This document shows, one piece after another, positions 49,501 through 60,397 of a stretch of 64,000 bases of DNA (position 1 is its first letter; each line of letters begins with the position of its first letter). The DNA comes from Chinchilla lanigera. Lineage: Eukaryota; Chordata; Mammalia; Rodentia; Chinchillidae. The notes beneath the pieces were generated by a model. That model was not told where the DNA came from. It worked only from the letters and a program-made list of their open reading frames with translations, and searched no databases. The stretch lies in assembly GCF_000276665.1 (NCBI RefSeq), contig NW_004955402.1:7923472-7987471 (forward strand). Reading direction: 5' to 3'. The translations under genes were made by a program, and so were the position numbers.

Positions 49501-50494
49501 ATCCCGGGTCAGTTGCCAGCCACATGTCTAACCATGATAGATGTTTCTCCCATTATGTTCTGCTTGTCTCCTTTTTTACAACCTATCCATTCCTTTAGGG
49601 TTACAGTGTTTATCTAGGGCCAGGAAGGGATGAAACTACCCAGGCAGGGTCATAGATCTCTCCTTTCCCTAGTCTCTTCTTTCTAATATGTGGAGTTGCA
49701 AAATCCCTTACAGAGTAGACCGGGTCTTGAAGGATCAATATATTATCAAGCAAACAGTGGGAGAGGATTTCAAGGTGGAGGAAAATTATTCTCAAATACA
49801 GAGACTCATAAGAGGGCATATTGTACACAGGGGATTGCAAGCAATTTAGTATGAACAGTGCTCATGTTCTGTGTGTGTTTGGAGGAGAAATTGGGGGAGA
49901 AGACAGTTATAGGATGTGAAATTTGAGATGTAGATAGGGCTAGAAGATCAAGAGGAAACTTGTGAGGCACTAAGGACTTGGAAATGAATCCTGTTGGGGA
50001 CAGAGAGCCATCACTGAGTCCCACATTATTAGGGAAAATATAATAGCACATGCATACATTTAAAAAGGAGTATTGTGGTAGGGGTTAATTAAAATTTTCC
50101 TATCAATTCTAACAAAATAAATTTGATAAAATATTTGATCTAGAAAAAGAAAATGCAATTTAAAGATCTTCTCAGTAATGCCCAATTGTCTTTTATGTTT
50201 TCCATCATAGTGCCCGCTTTGCAGAGTGAACCCCATGTCCCTTTTCTGGTACTATAGTTCTCTTTTGCAGTCAGTTCATTTATCATAGAATTTATTCATC
50301 TTGATCATTTTGTTTGAGTTCACACAGGCAAAGATGGATTATTTTGGTATCCAAAAAATTAAGAAGTCATTATTGTCTCAGTGGAAATGTGTTGTGTATT
50401 AGAAGTAAATGTGATCAGCTGATGGGCCCAGTGGACCAGGGGATTTGGAGTATACCCAAAAGCTTTAGAGACTGAATGTACAAACAATTTCAAG
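46501..50494. other. Unassigned sequence with one old ID-like fragment
   Basis: An old ID-type fragment (antisense) lies at about 46985-47060 (TGAACCCAGGGCCTCATGCA, ATCACTGAATTATGTCTCTA). Otherwise no gene or repeat family was recognised. Small reading frames such as 46513-46839 and 47721-47924 (minus) have no recognised domains. Confidence 0.45.
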
Positions 50495-50815
50495 ATCTAT
50501 ATTCCAAGATCCCCAGTGGGCACCTGAAACCACAGGTCCTATCAAACCCTTTGTGTACAAAACCCTTTGATACTGCAAAAGCTGATCTCATAACCAAGGG
50601 GGCTGCTAAGTGACTAGTAGGCAGGTAGAGCACCCAGCATGCAGACACACTGAAAAAAATGGAACCATGTCCTGGGTGGGACAGAGTGGACAAAATACAA
50701 TGGCATGAGATTTTGTCACGTTACCCAGAATGATGTGCAATTTAAAGCTTAGCAATTGTTTATTTCTGGAATTTTCTAGTTACTAGTTTTGAACCTCAGT
50801 TGATTGTGGATAACA
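50495..50815. mobile_element. Tigger-family DNA transposon fragment
   Basis: TTCCAAGATCCCCAGTGGGC, CTGAAACCACAGGTCCTATC, GCTAAGTGACTAGTAGGCAG and TTTGAACCTCAGTTGATTGT reproduce the same family as 17640-18288, here nearly continuous. Confidence 0.75.
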
Positions 50816-50844
50816 GAACGTGTACAAAGTCAGCTGCAGACAAG

Positions 50845-51303
50845 TGTTGGGGACAGCTCCTGTATTACAGTAGAACTCTGACCTGAAACTTGCAGCAACC
50901 CTTCTTGGGAAGCCAAACCACAGTGCACGGCAACCTGTCTGGGAGGCCAAGTCACAACCTCTGTAACAGTGGTTCCCGAATGCCAAGGGCTCAGTCGTAA
51001 CTGAAGGCTTCCCGAATTCCTCTCTGTGCTTCCAAAATAAGACCGTCCAGAGACAGGCAGTTAGCTCTCTCACCATCACTCAGGACACATGCCGAGCCTT
51101 CCTTTTTCTCCACCCTAAAGCTCTCCCACTCCTCTACCTGCTTTTGAATCCCTGCCAAATGCAAGTGACGGTGGCTGATTCATTTGTGATAGCAAGCTTT
51201 GAATAAATCGCTTTGTGTGTCCTTGCGTGGGAGAACCTCAATTCATTTCTGCAGGACCCTTCCGTGAATTGGTGTTTGTGATTGTTTGGGTGGTGCTAGG
51301 TAC
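50845..51303 (+). mobile_element. Possible ERV-type solo LTR (tentative)
   Basis: The segment starts TGTTGGGGACAGCTCC and ends GGTGCTAGGTACA, with an AATAAA signal at 51202-51207 in an R/U5-like context (AATAAATCGCTTTGTGTGTC). No matching target duplication was found, so the boundaries and identity are uncertain. Confidence 0.35.
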
Positions 51304-51689
51304 AGGAATTGTCACTGCAGTCTCGCTGCTTAGAGTATTTTGCACTAGTACCTGAATGGTTTCTTTAAATGCATGTTTTACCATGACAGCAAAAGATTAA
51401 GCGCGAATAAATGCATTTATACTTCACTAAGAATTATATATGGTAATCAAACAGCAAAAATACATTCGTGTGTGTACAGACTAAGTGAAGGTGTGCTGTG
51501 CGTGGCATTAACTTGAGTCCTCCTCCACTGTGGGAGCAGTGGAATCGCTCAATCTTGGTCTTGTGCTGCTTTGCCTCTCTTCTTGCTTTAACCCCTTTGG
51601 TGTTTCTGGCTGTCTGACTTTGGTTCTTCTCAGTTGCCATGCAGCAAATGCAGCTCTGCTGTTAGTTCTCTAACAATGGCTTTTCCTGT

Positions 51690-52050
51690 GGTTTGTCCCT
51701 CAAGGGGTACCTGTGTTGGAAGCTTGGCCCCCATGTGTTAACGTGAAAGGCAGTGCAGATGTTAAGGGGCCTGAGGCCTAGTGGGGAGCTACTTGACTGT
51801 CGGTGGTGCTGGCCCTAGAAGGAAGTGCCGTAGTTCTCTTGGAACCCTCCTAAGAGCATTGTTAGGAAATAATGGGCCCAATCGCCAAATCTCTTGTCTT
51901 GCCTGTGCTTCCATTGTGTTGCCAGGATCCTCACTGGAGCTTCTACCATGCTCTTTGGACTTTCAGCCTCCAAAACTGTGAGCTAAAAACCCTCTTCTTT
52001 ATAAATTACCAGCCTCAGGTATTTTATTATAGCAATGGAAAACAGGTGAT
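51690..52050 (+). mobile_element. MaLR-type solo LTR (sense)
   Basis: GGTACCTGTGTTGGAAGCTT, CCTCCAAAACTGTGAGCTAA, TTATAAATTACCAGCCTCAG and TTTATTATAGCAATGGAAAA are diagnostic MLT1/MaLR LTR phrases. Confidence 0.75.
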
Positions 52051-53465
52051 CATAGCTTCTTTACTTAAGAGTAGTAATGGTGGTGGGATTATCAAACTGG
52101 AAAAACCAATATTAAGAAACTTATTGCTTGTTTTATGTTTTATTATTTTCATATCCCCAATTAACTTTATTTGTGAGTAGATTCATTGATATAAACTACC
52201 TCCATTCCTATACACACTATATATGCATGCATGTAAATACTTACATATCTGTGTATACATACAGAGAGGGGAGTGAGGCCTGCAGGCAGATAGTTATTGC
52301 TTGTTTTAAATAAAAACAACCTTCCAACTGGCAGAGCCAATAGAAGTTACTTCTGCTCTGATCCTTTTCATAAGCTTTGAATTTTGAGATTTTTTTACAA
52401 GCCTTTTAAATGTGTACTGTTTATTGGTTATACTGTGTGCCTCTCCAGTCCTGAGGGATTTGTGTGGTACTTGTACTGTTTTGCCTTTTCTTCTTCTACT
52501 GTTTTTGCTGATTCTTCTGCTCTCTCTTTCTATGTCTTTTCTTTTTACCTCCCATGATTGCATCATAAGCAGACATCAAGATAAGAAATCTATGTTCTCA
52601 CATACAGTAGAAAAGGGGCAGTGTATGCTATAAGCTATTCTACTTGACCTAATGACAATTCTGGGATAATCTGAAATTGGAGAAGGCTTTTGCCCAACAT
52701 TTAAAAGGCTGTATTATCTTGTATGCTTGCTAATGAAAAATGTGATGGATACTTTTGTTTATTGTGGGGTTACTGATTTTAGGTAAATTTTTTTAAATGG
52801 TAGGTTTGTATCCTTGAATAGATGTTCCCTGAAAGCAAAGGCTATGTCCTATAGAATTAAATTTACAACAGAGCTGCTGAGAATAGTGTGGACATATACT
52901 CTGTCCTCTCAGGGTACCTTGCTAGATAGAAGGTTTCAGTTTAGAGACAAGTACATTTCTCAGGAAAAGTTCACTTTTACAATCTCATTTTCCTATTATT
53001 GACTGGCTGAAAGGGCCAAGCTGTTAGACTTGGAGTTGTATGGGCCCACCTGGGCCTCCATGCTTGGCCATGCTGATGGAGTGTGGCAGTGCCTGCTCCT
53101 GCTATGCTGTGGAGAGGTTCTTCCCCTCCCTCCTTTCCCTGTCCAGGTCTAAGTCCCAGCCCCACACATGCAAACTACATGTTTGGTAGTGTCCACCTAT
53201 TGCTTCCTACATTGCAAGTCACACTGCAGGTAAAATCCATCTGTGACTACTTTAACTCTTATCCCAGATCAAGTTGCTTTCAATATTTAAGAGAAGAACA
53301 ATTGAAACAAGAATATTCTTTCAACATATAAATGTACTTTTAATCATTTCTTAATGAGTTCCTACTGAAACCAATTTAAAAAGGGTCTGTTGGAAATTTA
53401 ATGTCTCAGGCATCTGATAGGGATTACAAGGCAGAGCAATGGTCTAAAATGGCAAGGTGAGAAGA
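52051..53465. other. Unassigned sequence
   Basis: No gene or repeat family was recognised. The short frames at 52306-52633 overlap on both strands and are not convincing. Confidence 0.45.
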
Positions 53466-53515
53466 GTGTGTGTGTGTGCATGTGTGCGCGCGCGCATGTG
53501 TGCGCATGTGTGTGT
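53466..53515. repeat. 50-bp strictly alternating purine-pyrimidine tract (GT/GC/AT)
   Basis: A perfect purine-pyrimidine alternation, including a GCGCGCGCGC core, makes this a candidate Z-DNA-forming sequence and an unstable microsatellite. Confidence 0.95.
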
Positions 53516-53689
53516 TACTGGAGAGAAGAATTAATATTTGAGATCTGGGCCTGCTGTAGTTCTTCACCCTCATGATGGTTTTCTCTCTTGGTGTTTCCTG
53601 CAGTGCATACATAGCATGGGGCCGACGCTCCACAAATAGGCTCAATAAATGAACAAGCTTAGTATTGATAGGTTCTCTTTCAGGCATGT

Positions 53690-54007
53690 TAAAAAATAGT
53701 GTAATTGAGGTATAATTGGTATATAAATAGTTGCATATATTCAATGTACACAATTTGATGAGTTTGAATATGTGTGTGTACTTTGATACCATCACCACAA
53801 TCAAGGTAAAAAGTATATCCACATCCCAAAGTTTCCTGTGGTCTTTAGCCTTCTGTATGTGCATGAAGAGTATTTAACATAAAGCCTACCTTTGTAACAA
53901 ACTTTTAAGTGTACAATACTGTATTATTAGCTACAGGTGCTATGTTGTCTAACAGATTTCAGTGTTCATTCATTTTGTATAACTGTAACTTTATACCTAT
54001 TGACTGT
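53690..54007 (+). mobile_element. L1 3' UTR (sense), left part
   Basis: AATGTACACAATTTGATGAG, CATCACCACAATCAAGGTAA, then AAAGTTTCCTGTGGTC and CTGTAACTTTATACCTATTG are classical L1M 3' UTR text. It continues at 54346 after an inserted DNA transposon. Confidence 0.82.
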
Positions 54008-54345
54008 GTATAGATGGTCTTTGACCTACAAGGGAGTTTGTCCCAATAAACCTATTGTAAGTTGAAAATACCATATCGAAATGCATTTGATGGACTTCAC
54101 ATACTGAACACCCTAGTGTAGCAACACAGTGCTTTGTAGAGGATCCATTGTGTGCTCTGTTGGTCATGTGGCTGACTGGGAGCTGTGATTTTCTCCCACT
54201 GCCCTGTAACATGATGTAGGACTGCACTACAAGTTTGGGGAATCTATCAAACTTCACAGTATGGTTTCTACTGAATGTATATCACTTTTTCATCATCACA
54301 AAGTTGAAAAATTATTCAGTAGAACCATTATAAGTTGGGGATTAT
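54008..54345. mobile_element. MER44/Tigger-type DNA transposon nested in L1
   Basis: It starts GATGGTCTTTGACCTACAAG and ends TTATAAGTTGGGGATTATC. These are imperfect inverted termini. Internal AATAAACCTATTGTAAGTTG and TGGTTTCTACTGAATG phrases fit the family. The L1 3' UTR is continuous on both sides. Confidence 0.7.
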
Positions 54346-54600
54346 CTCCATGATGAAATATTAAGCAGCTTTAAAAAAAAAAGGAGGTCCTGCCATTTGG
54401 CCCGGAGCTGGAAATTTTATGTTAGGTGAAATAAGTCAGTCACAGAATGACAAATGCTGCATGACTCCATTGACATGAGGTGGCAAAAATGGTCAAATTA
54501 CAGAAGCAAAGAGTAGGATGCCGGTTGACCGAGGATGAAGGGTGGAGGAAATGGGAGTTGTTCCGTAGGTATAGAGTTACAGTTATACAAATTAAACAAA
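54346..54600 (+). mobile_element. L1 3' UTR (sense), right part
   Basis: AGGAGGTCCTGCCATTTGG, GTGAAATAAGTCAGTCACAG, AATGACAAATGCTGCATGAC and AGAAGCAAAGAGTAGGATGC continue the L1 at 53690. Confidence 0.8.
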
Positions 54601-55000
54601 TGCTAGGGATCGGCCAGATGCTTTTCCTATGGCCTTTCTTTCAATCCTCACAGCATCACTTCAAGTTTTTATGGGGACTTGCATTTTATAGTTGAAGATA
54701 CACGAGTTTGGAGAGGTTGAGGCAGGTGGAAGGCCTGTGTTAGTATCTCAGCTCTACCCTGCTCCATAACTGCGACCTCAGGCAAGTCACTTAACCTTTC
54801 TATTGCCTTTCTCCTATTTGTAAATTGTGAAAGCTAAGAGGTAATTTGGAGCACTCTTGTGAGAATTTAGAATGACAGACGCAAAGGCTCACCATATACT
54901 AGATAATAATCAAGACTTTTAAGGCTTAATTACTTTTAGGCCCGACCACTAAGTAAATGACCTGGCGTTCAAGCCAGGTTTACCCAGCTCTAAAACTGAA
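54601..55000. mobile_element. MIR pair: antisense MIR split by a sense MIR
   Basis: 54601-54725 (CTTTCAATCCTCACAGCATC to GGAGAGGTTGAGGCAGG) and 54940-55000 (CCACTAAGTAAATGACCTGG to AAGCCAGGTTTACCCAGCTC) are antisense MIR. In between, 54735-54890 (CAGGCAAGTCACTTAACCTT) is sense MIR. Confidence 0.6.
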
Positions 55001-56326
55001 AGGAAGATATGGGCCTCAGGGATGTCCCAATCTGAGTAGCAGAGCATTTACATTGTTTTATGGGGTTCTATTAGTTGAAAATTCTTTGCAGAAATCATGA
55101 TGGTTGCAGACATGTGCTATTTATCTTAGAGGATGCTCGAGAGAGATGCAGTCTTTGAGTTGCGAGCTTTTCTATGAATCTATTTTTAAAAATCATCATT
55201 TAAAATATTTGTGTATTTTCTGTACATAGTGGTCAATTACTTTTAAAAAATTATTTTCTAGCTATAAGCCTTGAAGAAGTGACCCTTTTGCACCTGTGTC
55301 TTGTGCCTGAGGTCACTTTTCTTAGCCTTTCCAAGAGAAGCTGGAGTTAGTTGGCCAGAAACTTGCTGACTCATAATTTGAGACAGGATGCTAATTTATG
55401 TAATAGTTTACACATATATAGTTGGAAGGAAACAATGGCTGTTTCCTTATTAAATTAGAATCACTATTCACTGAGATACACAAAAAAATAAAAGAGATTT
55501 CCTAGTTGTGCCAACTACTAATGTGATTGTTTCTCAAAGCAGATTTAATAAGCACCTGAAATGGAATCCTTGCTGACTCTGAAAATCTTGCCTGGTGACT
55601 TGGAAGGCAGGTCTTTAAAACTGCATGAACCAGTAAACACTTTGGTGTTCAGACATAAGCTTGTCAGGCAACTGCAGCATCGTGCAAAGCCATCACTGTA
55701 TAAAAGCAAACATAAAACAGTTCTTCAGTGTACAATCCATAAACCAGGACATGGGTTCCATAGGCATAAACCTGAGACACACTTCACACAAAATGTAATC
55801 CTCTGTAAATTCCTTTGTTCTGAGCAGTGTAGTTACCCTTTTAAGTTTTTGCTGACTTGTGTTCTAGGCAATGAGCTTACTATGTGATATGACTATTGCA
55901 ATTTAAAGTGTATTGATATGTCTTTTATTTCATATTCTTTAATCCACAATAAGCACTTCTGTGGCAAGAAAATGTCACGTAAAATAGGAAAGACTGCCTA
56001 CATGGGTAAAAGCAATTATGTATACTGGAACACAACACTAGCTTGATGAACACTGATGAATTTTTTAGGTAAAAGATTACAAGTACAAAATGAGGGCCTA
56101 CTATGTGCATTCCATTGTGATGGGTGCTTTCTCAATAAGAGATGAAAACATTTACCAGCCTCATGGATTTTCTTGTTAGTGTTTTTCTTTCTTCAGCATT
56201 TGGTGGTACTGTTTTTGTATTTTAATCACTATTAGTTATGCAATTTATGGGGTAGAGTGTGTTAATTCAGTGCATAATGGGCAAATTGAGTTGCCTAACA
56301 TTTCCATTTTCTTAAACACTTAGTTT
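55001..56326. other. Unassigned sequence
   Basis: No gene was recognised. The 108-codon plus-strand frame at 55561-55887 shows no domain and no close relative that I can name. Confidence 0.45.
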
Positions 56327-56473
56327 TTTTTTTTTTTTAGGCAGGATCTCCCTGTGTAGTTCAATCTGAACTTGAACTCACTATGTAGCCCAGGCTGGCC
56401 TCAAACTCATAGTGATCCTCCTGCCTCAGCCTCCTAAGTGCTAGGAATACAGCTGTGTGCCACCATACCCTGA
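56327..56473 (-). mobile_element. B1 SINE (antisense)
   Basis: A T-run, then GGCAGGATCTCCCTGTGTAG, TATGTAGCCCAGGCTGGCC and GATCCTCCTGCCTCAGCCTC. The flanks ACACTTAGTTTTT and AATACTTAGTTTTT form the target duplication. Confidence 0.92.
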
Positions 56474-56499
56474 TAATACTTAGTTTTTAAAAAATTAGC

Positions 56500-56725
56500 C
56501 ATAATTGTTGATAATTAGGAGATATAGTGTGATATTTCAATACATACATATCTATATAAAATGTATATTGATTAAATCAGCTAATTGGTATATCCACCAA
56601 CTCAAATACTTATTATTTCTTCATGTTGGGAACATTTAAAATCCTTTCTATTTGCTATTTTGGAATTACAATTCACTGCTGTGACCACAGTCACCCTACT
56701 GTGCTGTAGAATATTCGAGGGCATC
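56500..56725 (+). mobile_element. L1 3' UTR fragment (sense)
   Basis: GATTAAATCAGCTAATTGGT, ATCCACCAACTCAAATACTT, then GAACATTTAAAATCC and GTCACCCTACTGTGCTGTAG match ancient L1 3' UTR. The part left of the B1 may belong to the same element. Confidence 0.78.
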
Positions 56726-56984
56726 TAGTTTCTGGGACAGCCAGAGGCTATTACATAGACTGTGCTGATTCTCAGGGGAGCTCAAGTATGTTTAGACGTT
56801 TGCATGGAATATAGTTTGAACACTGTGAGATGGTCACTGGAAATAGAGGAGGCATTTCTTACATCCCATGCCCTAGGAGGTGCCCAGCAGGGCACTCAGA
56901 CAAGGAGGAATGGTAGGAAGGTGTCAATTATGAACTTAGAAACCAGGGGCCGAGTCCTGTGCTGTCAAGCACCTGTGGGTGAGC

Positions 56985-57065
56985 TGGAGGTTAACCGCCC
57001 TGAGCCTCAGTTGTCCATTTTACAAAACTGGAATAACAACATCGTATGCGGTAATCTTTTTGAAG
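56985..57065 (+). mobile_element. MIR fragment (sense)
   Basis: GAGCCTCAGTTGTCCATTTT followed by CTGGAATAACAACATCG is the MIR core. Confidence 0.6.
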
Positions 57066-57239
57066 TATTCTGTACTAATTTACAAACAGCAGCTTACAAA
57101 GTCCAAATGCTGGACTTTAGTGAACAAAGGCTTAATTTACTCGATATAAGTTTTAATTAAAGCTATATCTAACTTAATCCGGTTAAATGAAGAAAAATGT
57201 ACAGTTAGATGAAGATGCCAACTTTAAAGACTATATCCA

Positions 57240-57400
57240 AAAGGCTTGGGATCAAAGACCAATCTTCAGGTTCAAACTCTCACTTATTAGAGTAAGAAGA
57301 AGAGCCTTAAGCAAGTTACTTAGCCTCTGAGATGCAACTTCCTTCGTGGGAAGGTAAGGATAATTATATGTGCTTGGTATTCTTTGAAGAATTATCAGTG
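57240..57400 (+). mobile_element. MIR SINE (sense), diverged
   Basis: CAGGTTCAAACTCTCACTTA, AGCAAGTTACTTAGCCTCTG and AAGGTAAGGATAATTATATG follow MIR order. Confidence 0.6.
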
Positions 57401-58744
57401 GGCTTTCGCAAGGATGCATTTGTCAAGGAGTTATTATGGTGGATGCTGCTGGCATCCCAGTGGAATGATGTTCTAGCTGAGTGGCCATAAACACAGGTGG
57501 GTGCTAATTACCAGGGCAGCTTATGTAATCAGGAAGTTCATAGGGCACCAGAAGCACCAAATGTATCAATTATATATTTAGGTACAATTAACTAACTCAT
57601 GTGTTCCTGAAAGAATGCACTGCTCTGCTCTGTCTTCTGGGATATAGATCTGGTGCAGGAAAACCCACAAGTCCTAAACTAAAATGCATTTTTGGGTAAA
57701 TTCATCATTTGAACTTAAAAAAAATTTCAGCCCTATATGCTGAGACATATTTTTTATATTCTCCTAGAGTAGACTTTCTGAAGGCTATATATTCTCTAGG
57801 GTCAGCCCAGGATATGTACTGCCCTTGATTTAGAGAAATGAGAAGAGGTAAGCCAGAACAAGCAGGAGGAGGATTTTTGCTTCTGTAGGGTTTAGAGTAT
57901 CCAATTCCCATCTATTTGTTCATTCATTATTAACTTCCTCCACTAATGATTTGCTCTCCTGGTGAGATTCATAGGGCTTTCCCAGCTCATTCCCTGAAGT
58001 TTTATATTTTCTCTTTTGGTTGAGTGTGTTTTTCTTTCTTTAGTAGCATCTCTTTTGTTTTGTATAACCTCAAATGGTATTTCCAACTCTCTTCTGATCT
58101 GTTACATTTTTTACAGGAAAGAACTATTGTACTAAAACTAAAGAGACTTTGAAGCAGCAGAGCTTTAATAATTTATGCCAAGGTGGGGTTGTGGAGACCT
58201 TCTCTGGGACCAATAGATTCCAGTGAGTTTAAAAAGCTCAGATTTTCAGAACAAAACTCTCATATGTGTTCTTCAGATTTGTAAGCTGAATCAGTTTGTT
58301 TATATATTTTTAGAAAGGAGAATTTAATAGGTAGCTTTCCTTTCAAAAACATCAAAACAAAGTTGAAAGTGGGAGAATGTGACTCTGTTCCATGGGTGGA
58401 AGGGGAGAGGCAGCTGCAGGGTGGATGGCAGGGGTTGCACGCTCTGTGAGATCCGTGCCAAACCACACGTCTACGCTTCCAGTCCAGGGAGTCCCAGCAG
58501 GGACCGGTTTTACAGACCAAGCTTTGCTTCCCTTCCTTGGTAGAAATGGCTGAGAGCAGCGCTGGGGAGGGTCATCAGGATCTCTGCTCCGACAGAGAGG
58601 CCTGTGGCCGGATGTGAATGTGAATGTGTGTGAACAGATGGGGAACTGAAAATGGAAGAAGTGAGATAGGGAAGGAAAAGACAACTATTGACTGAGCGTC
58701 TACCAAGAGAAGGGCACTGTCTTTGGTGGGAAGAATTTACCTTC
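57401..58744. other. Unassigned sequence
   Basis: No gene or repeat family was recognised. Overlapping small frames at 58260-58773 (minus) lie in moderately GC-rich sequence and have no domains. Confidence 0.45.
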
Positions 58745-58900
58745 AGTACAGTAGCCCTCTCCATGGGGGACATGTTCCAACAGCCTGAAACCGTGTCAAG
58801 TATGGAACTATGGACACACTTTTAAATACTTTTACCCATAGACCTATGAAAAAGTTCAATTTATACACTTGGCACAGTAAGAGATTAACAATAGCTGATC
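58745..58900. mobile_element. Tigger-family DNA transposon fragment
   Basis: GTAGCCCTCTCCATGGGGGA, CATGTTCCAACAGCCTGAAA and GGCACAGTAAGAGATTAACA are Tigger terminal and subterminal phrases. Confidence 0.65.
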
Positions 58901-59861
58901 AGCTGATGGAAAAATGGGGGCAGCCTCCCCAGGTTTCAGAACCCAGGTACTGGAAAAATATCAACTAGGGGAAGGAAAAAAAATAAAAAGAACTACAGCC
59001 CCACGAATCAGGAAGGAACTGACAGGAAAATTACAAGCTACAAAAAAGCTCAGGAAACAGACCACAGTGCAGAGAAGGGAACGAAACATCTGGACTTTCT
59101 CGCAGGCTCCTGGCTCCTGGCTTGGAGGAGAGGAATCCTGACTCTGCGGAGAAAAGGTGAGCACGGGGGCTCAGGGTCCACAGGGAGAAACAGCGTGGAT
59201 GGACCTCATTGGCAGTGGTTGTGACCTGCGGCGACGGTCCAGGGTTTTGGCAAGCAACAGCCAGAGAGGAATCCCAGCACAGGTGCTGGCCATATTGCAG
59301 GGGAGTTCGGGGCTGGGCACCATTCTGGGGAAGGGTTGAATGTTTGACTCTGGTACTCAGAACAGCTGTGAGACATCTTCATTTCAGGGTTTCCTGTTCC
59401 CCTCGTACAGTGACTCGGGGAGAGACAGCCATTGGAGACAGCCACCGATAGGGAACAAGCTAAAAGAGCCCCTGAGGGGTTTGAACTTGGGCCAGGAAGG
59501 ACACAGGCTCCCTCCCCGTGGCTGGAAGCCGGCCTGGTTTGAGATGCTGTGGGTTTGAAAGTGTGGGCAGAGTACTGGAGCTCTTGCCTACTGTCTGCTT
59601 TGGCAGGTGTCTGGGGCTGGACTGCCTTCCTTATCTGCACGCGTGAGCAGGGACGCATCTCAGCTTGGACATTGCCATAGACTGGGTAAACAGGTTCTGG
59701 GGTAGGGGGCACCTTGAAAAACCATTAACCTTATGTAGTGGATTGATAACTGGTGGTCAACTTATAACCCCCAGCTGAACTGAGTGAGTGGTGCTGGGCG
59801 TGGAAGGCCCACCTGAGGACTGTTGTCAGCAGCATAAGAGGCAGACCTGGAGAAGAAGAAG

Positions 59862-59922
59862 CAGGCTGTTGGGAGCTGGGAGAAGCTGTTGGGAGCTGAG
59901 AGAGACTGTGGGGAGCTGGCTT
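59862..59922. repeat. 20-bp minisatellite entering the assembly gap
   Basis: Three imperfect units of about 20 bp (GCTGTTGGGAGCTGGGAGAA, then two variants) run directly into the N block, so the true copy number is unknown. Confidence 0.85.
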
Positions 59923-60397
59923 NNNNNNNNNNNNNNNNNNNNNNNNNNNNNNNNNNNNNNNNNNNNNNNNNNNNNNNNNNNNNNNNNNNNNNNNNNNNNN
60001 NNNNNNNNNNNNNNNNNNNNNNNNNNNNNNNNNNNNNNNNNNNNNNNNNNNNNNNNNNNNNNNNNNNNNNNNNNNNNNNNNNNNNNNNNNNNNNNNNNNN
60101 NNNNNNNNNNNNNNNNNNNNNNNNNNNNNNNNNNNNNNNNNNNNNNNNNNNNNNNNNNNNNNNNNNNNNNNNNNNNNNNNNNNNNNNNNNNNNNNNNNNN
60201 NNNNNNNNNNNNNNNNNNNNNNNNNNNNNNNNNNNNNNNNNNNNNNNNNNNNNNNNNNNNNNNNNNNNNNNNNNNNNNNNNNNNNNNNNNNNNNNNNNNN
60301 NNNNNNNNNNNNNNNNNNNNNNNNNNNNNNNNNNNNNNNNNNNNNNNNNNNNNNNNNNNNNNNNNNNNNNNNNNNNNNNNNNNNNNNNNNNNNNNNN
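59923..60397. other. Assembly gap (475 N)
   Basis: A run of N bases. Any reading frame spanning it is an artefact. The real length may differ because a tandem repeat abuts its left edge. Confidence 1.

Noticed and set aside
52306..52633. Basic 86-codon minus-strand frame and overlapping hydrophobic plus-strand frame
   Set aside because: Complementary composition bias explains both; neither resembles a known family.
55561..55887. 108-codon plus-strand frame
   Set aside because: No recognisable domain, no splice or promoter context, and its length is within chance for this window size.
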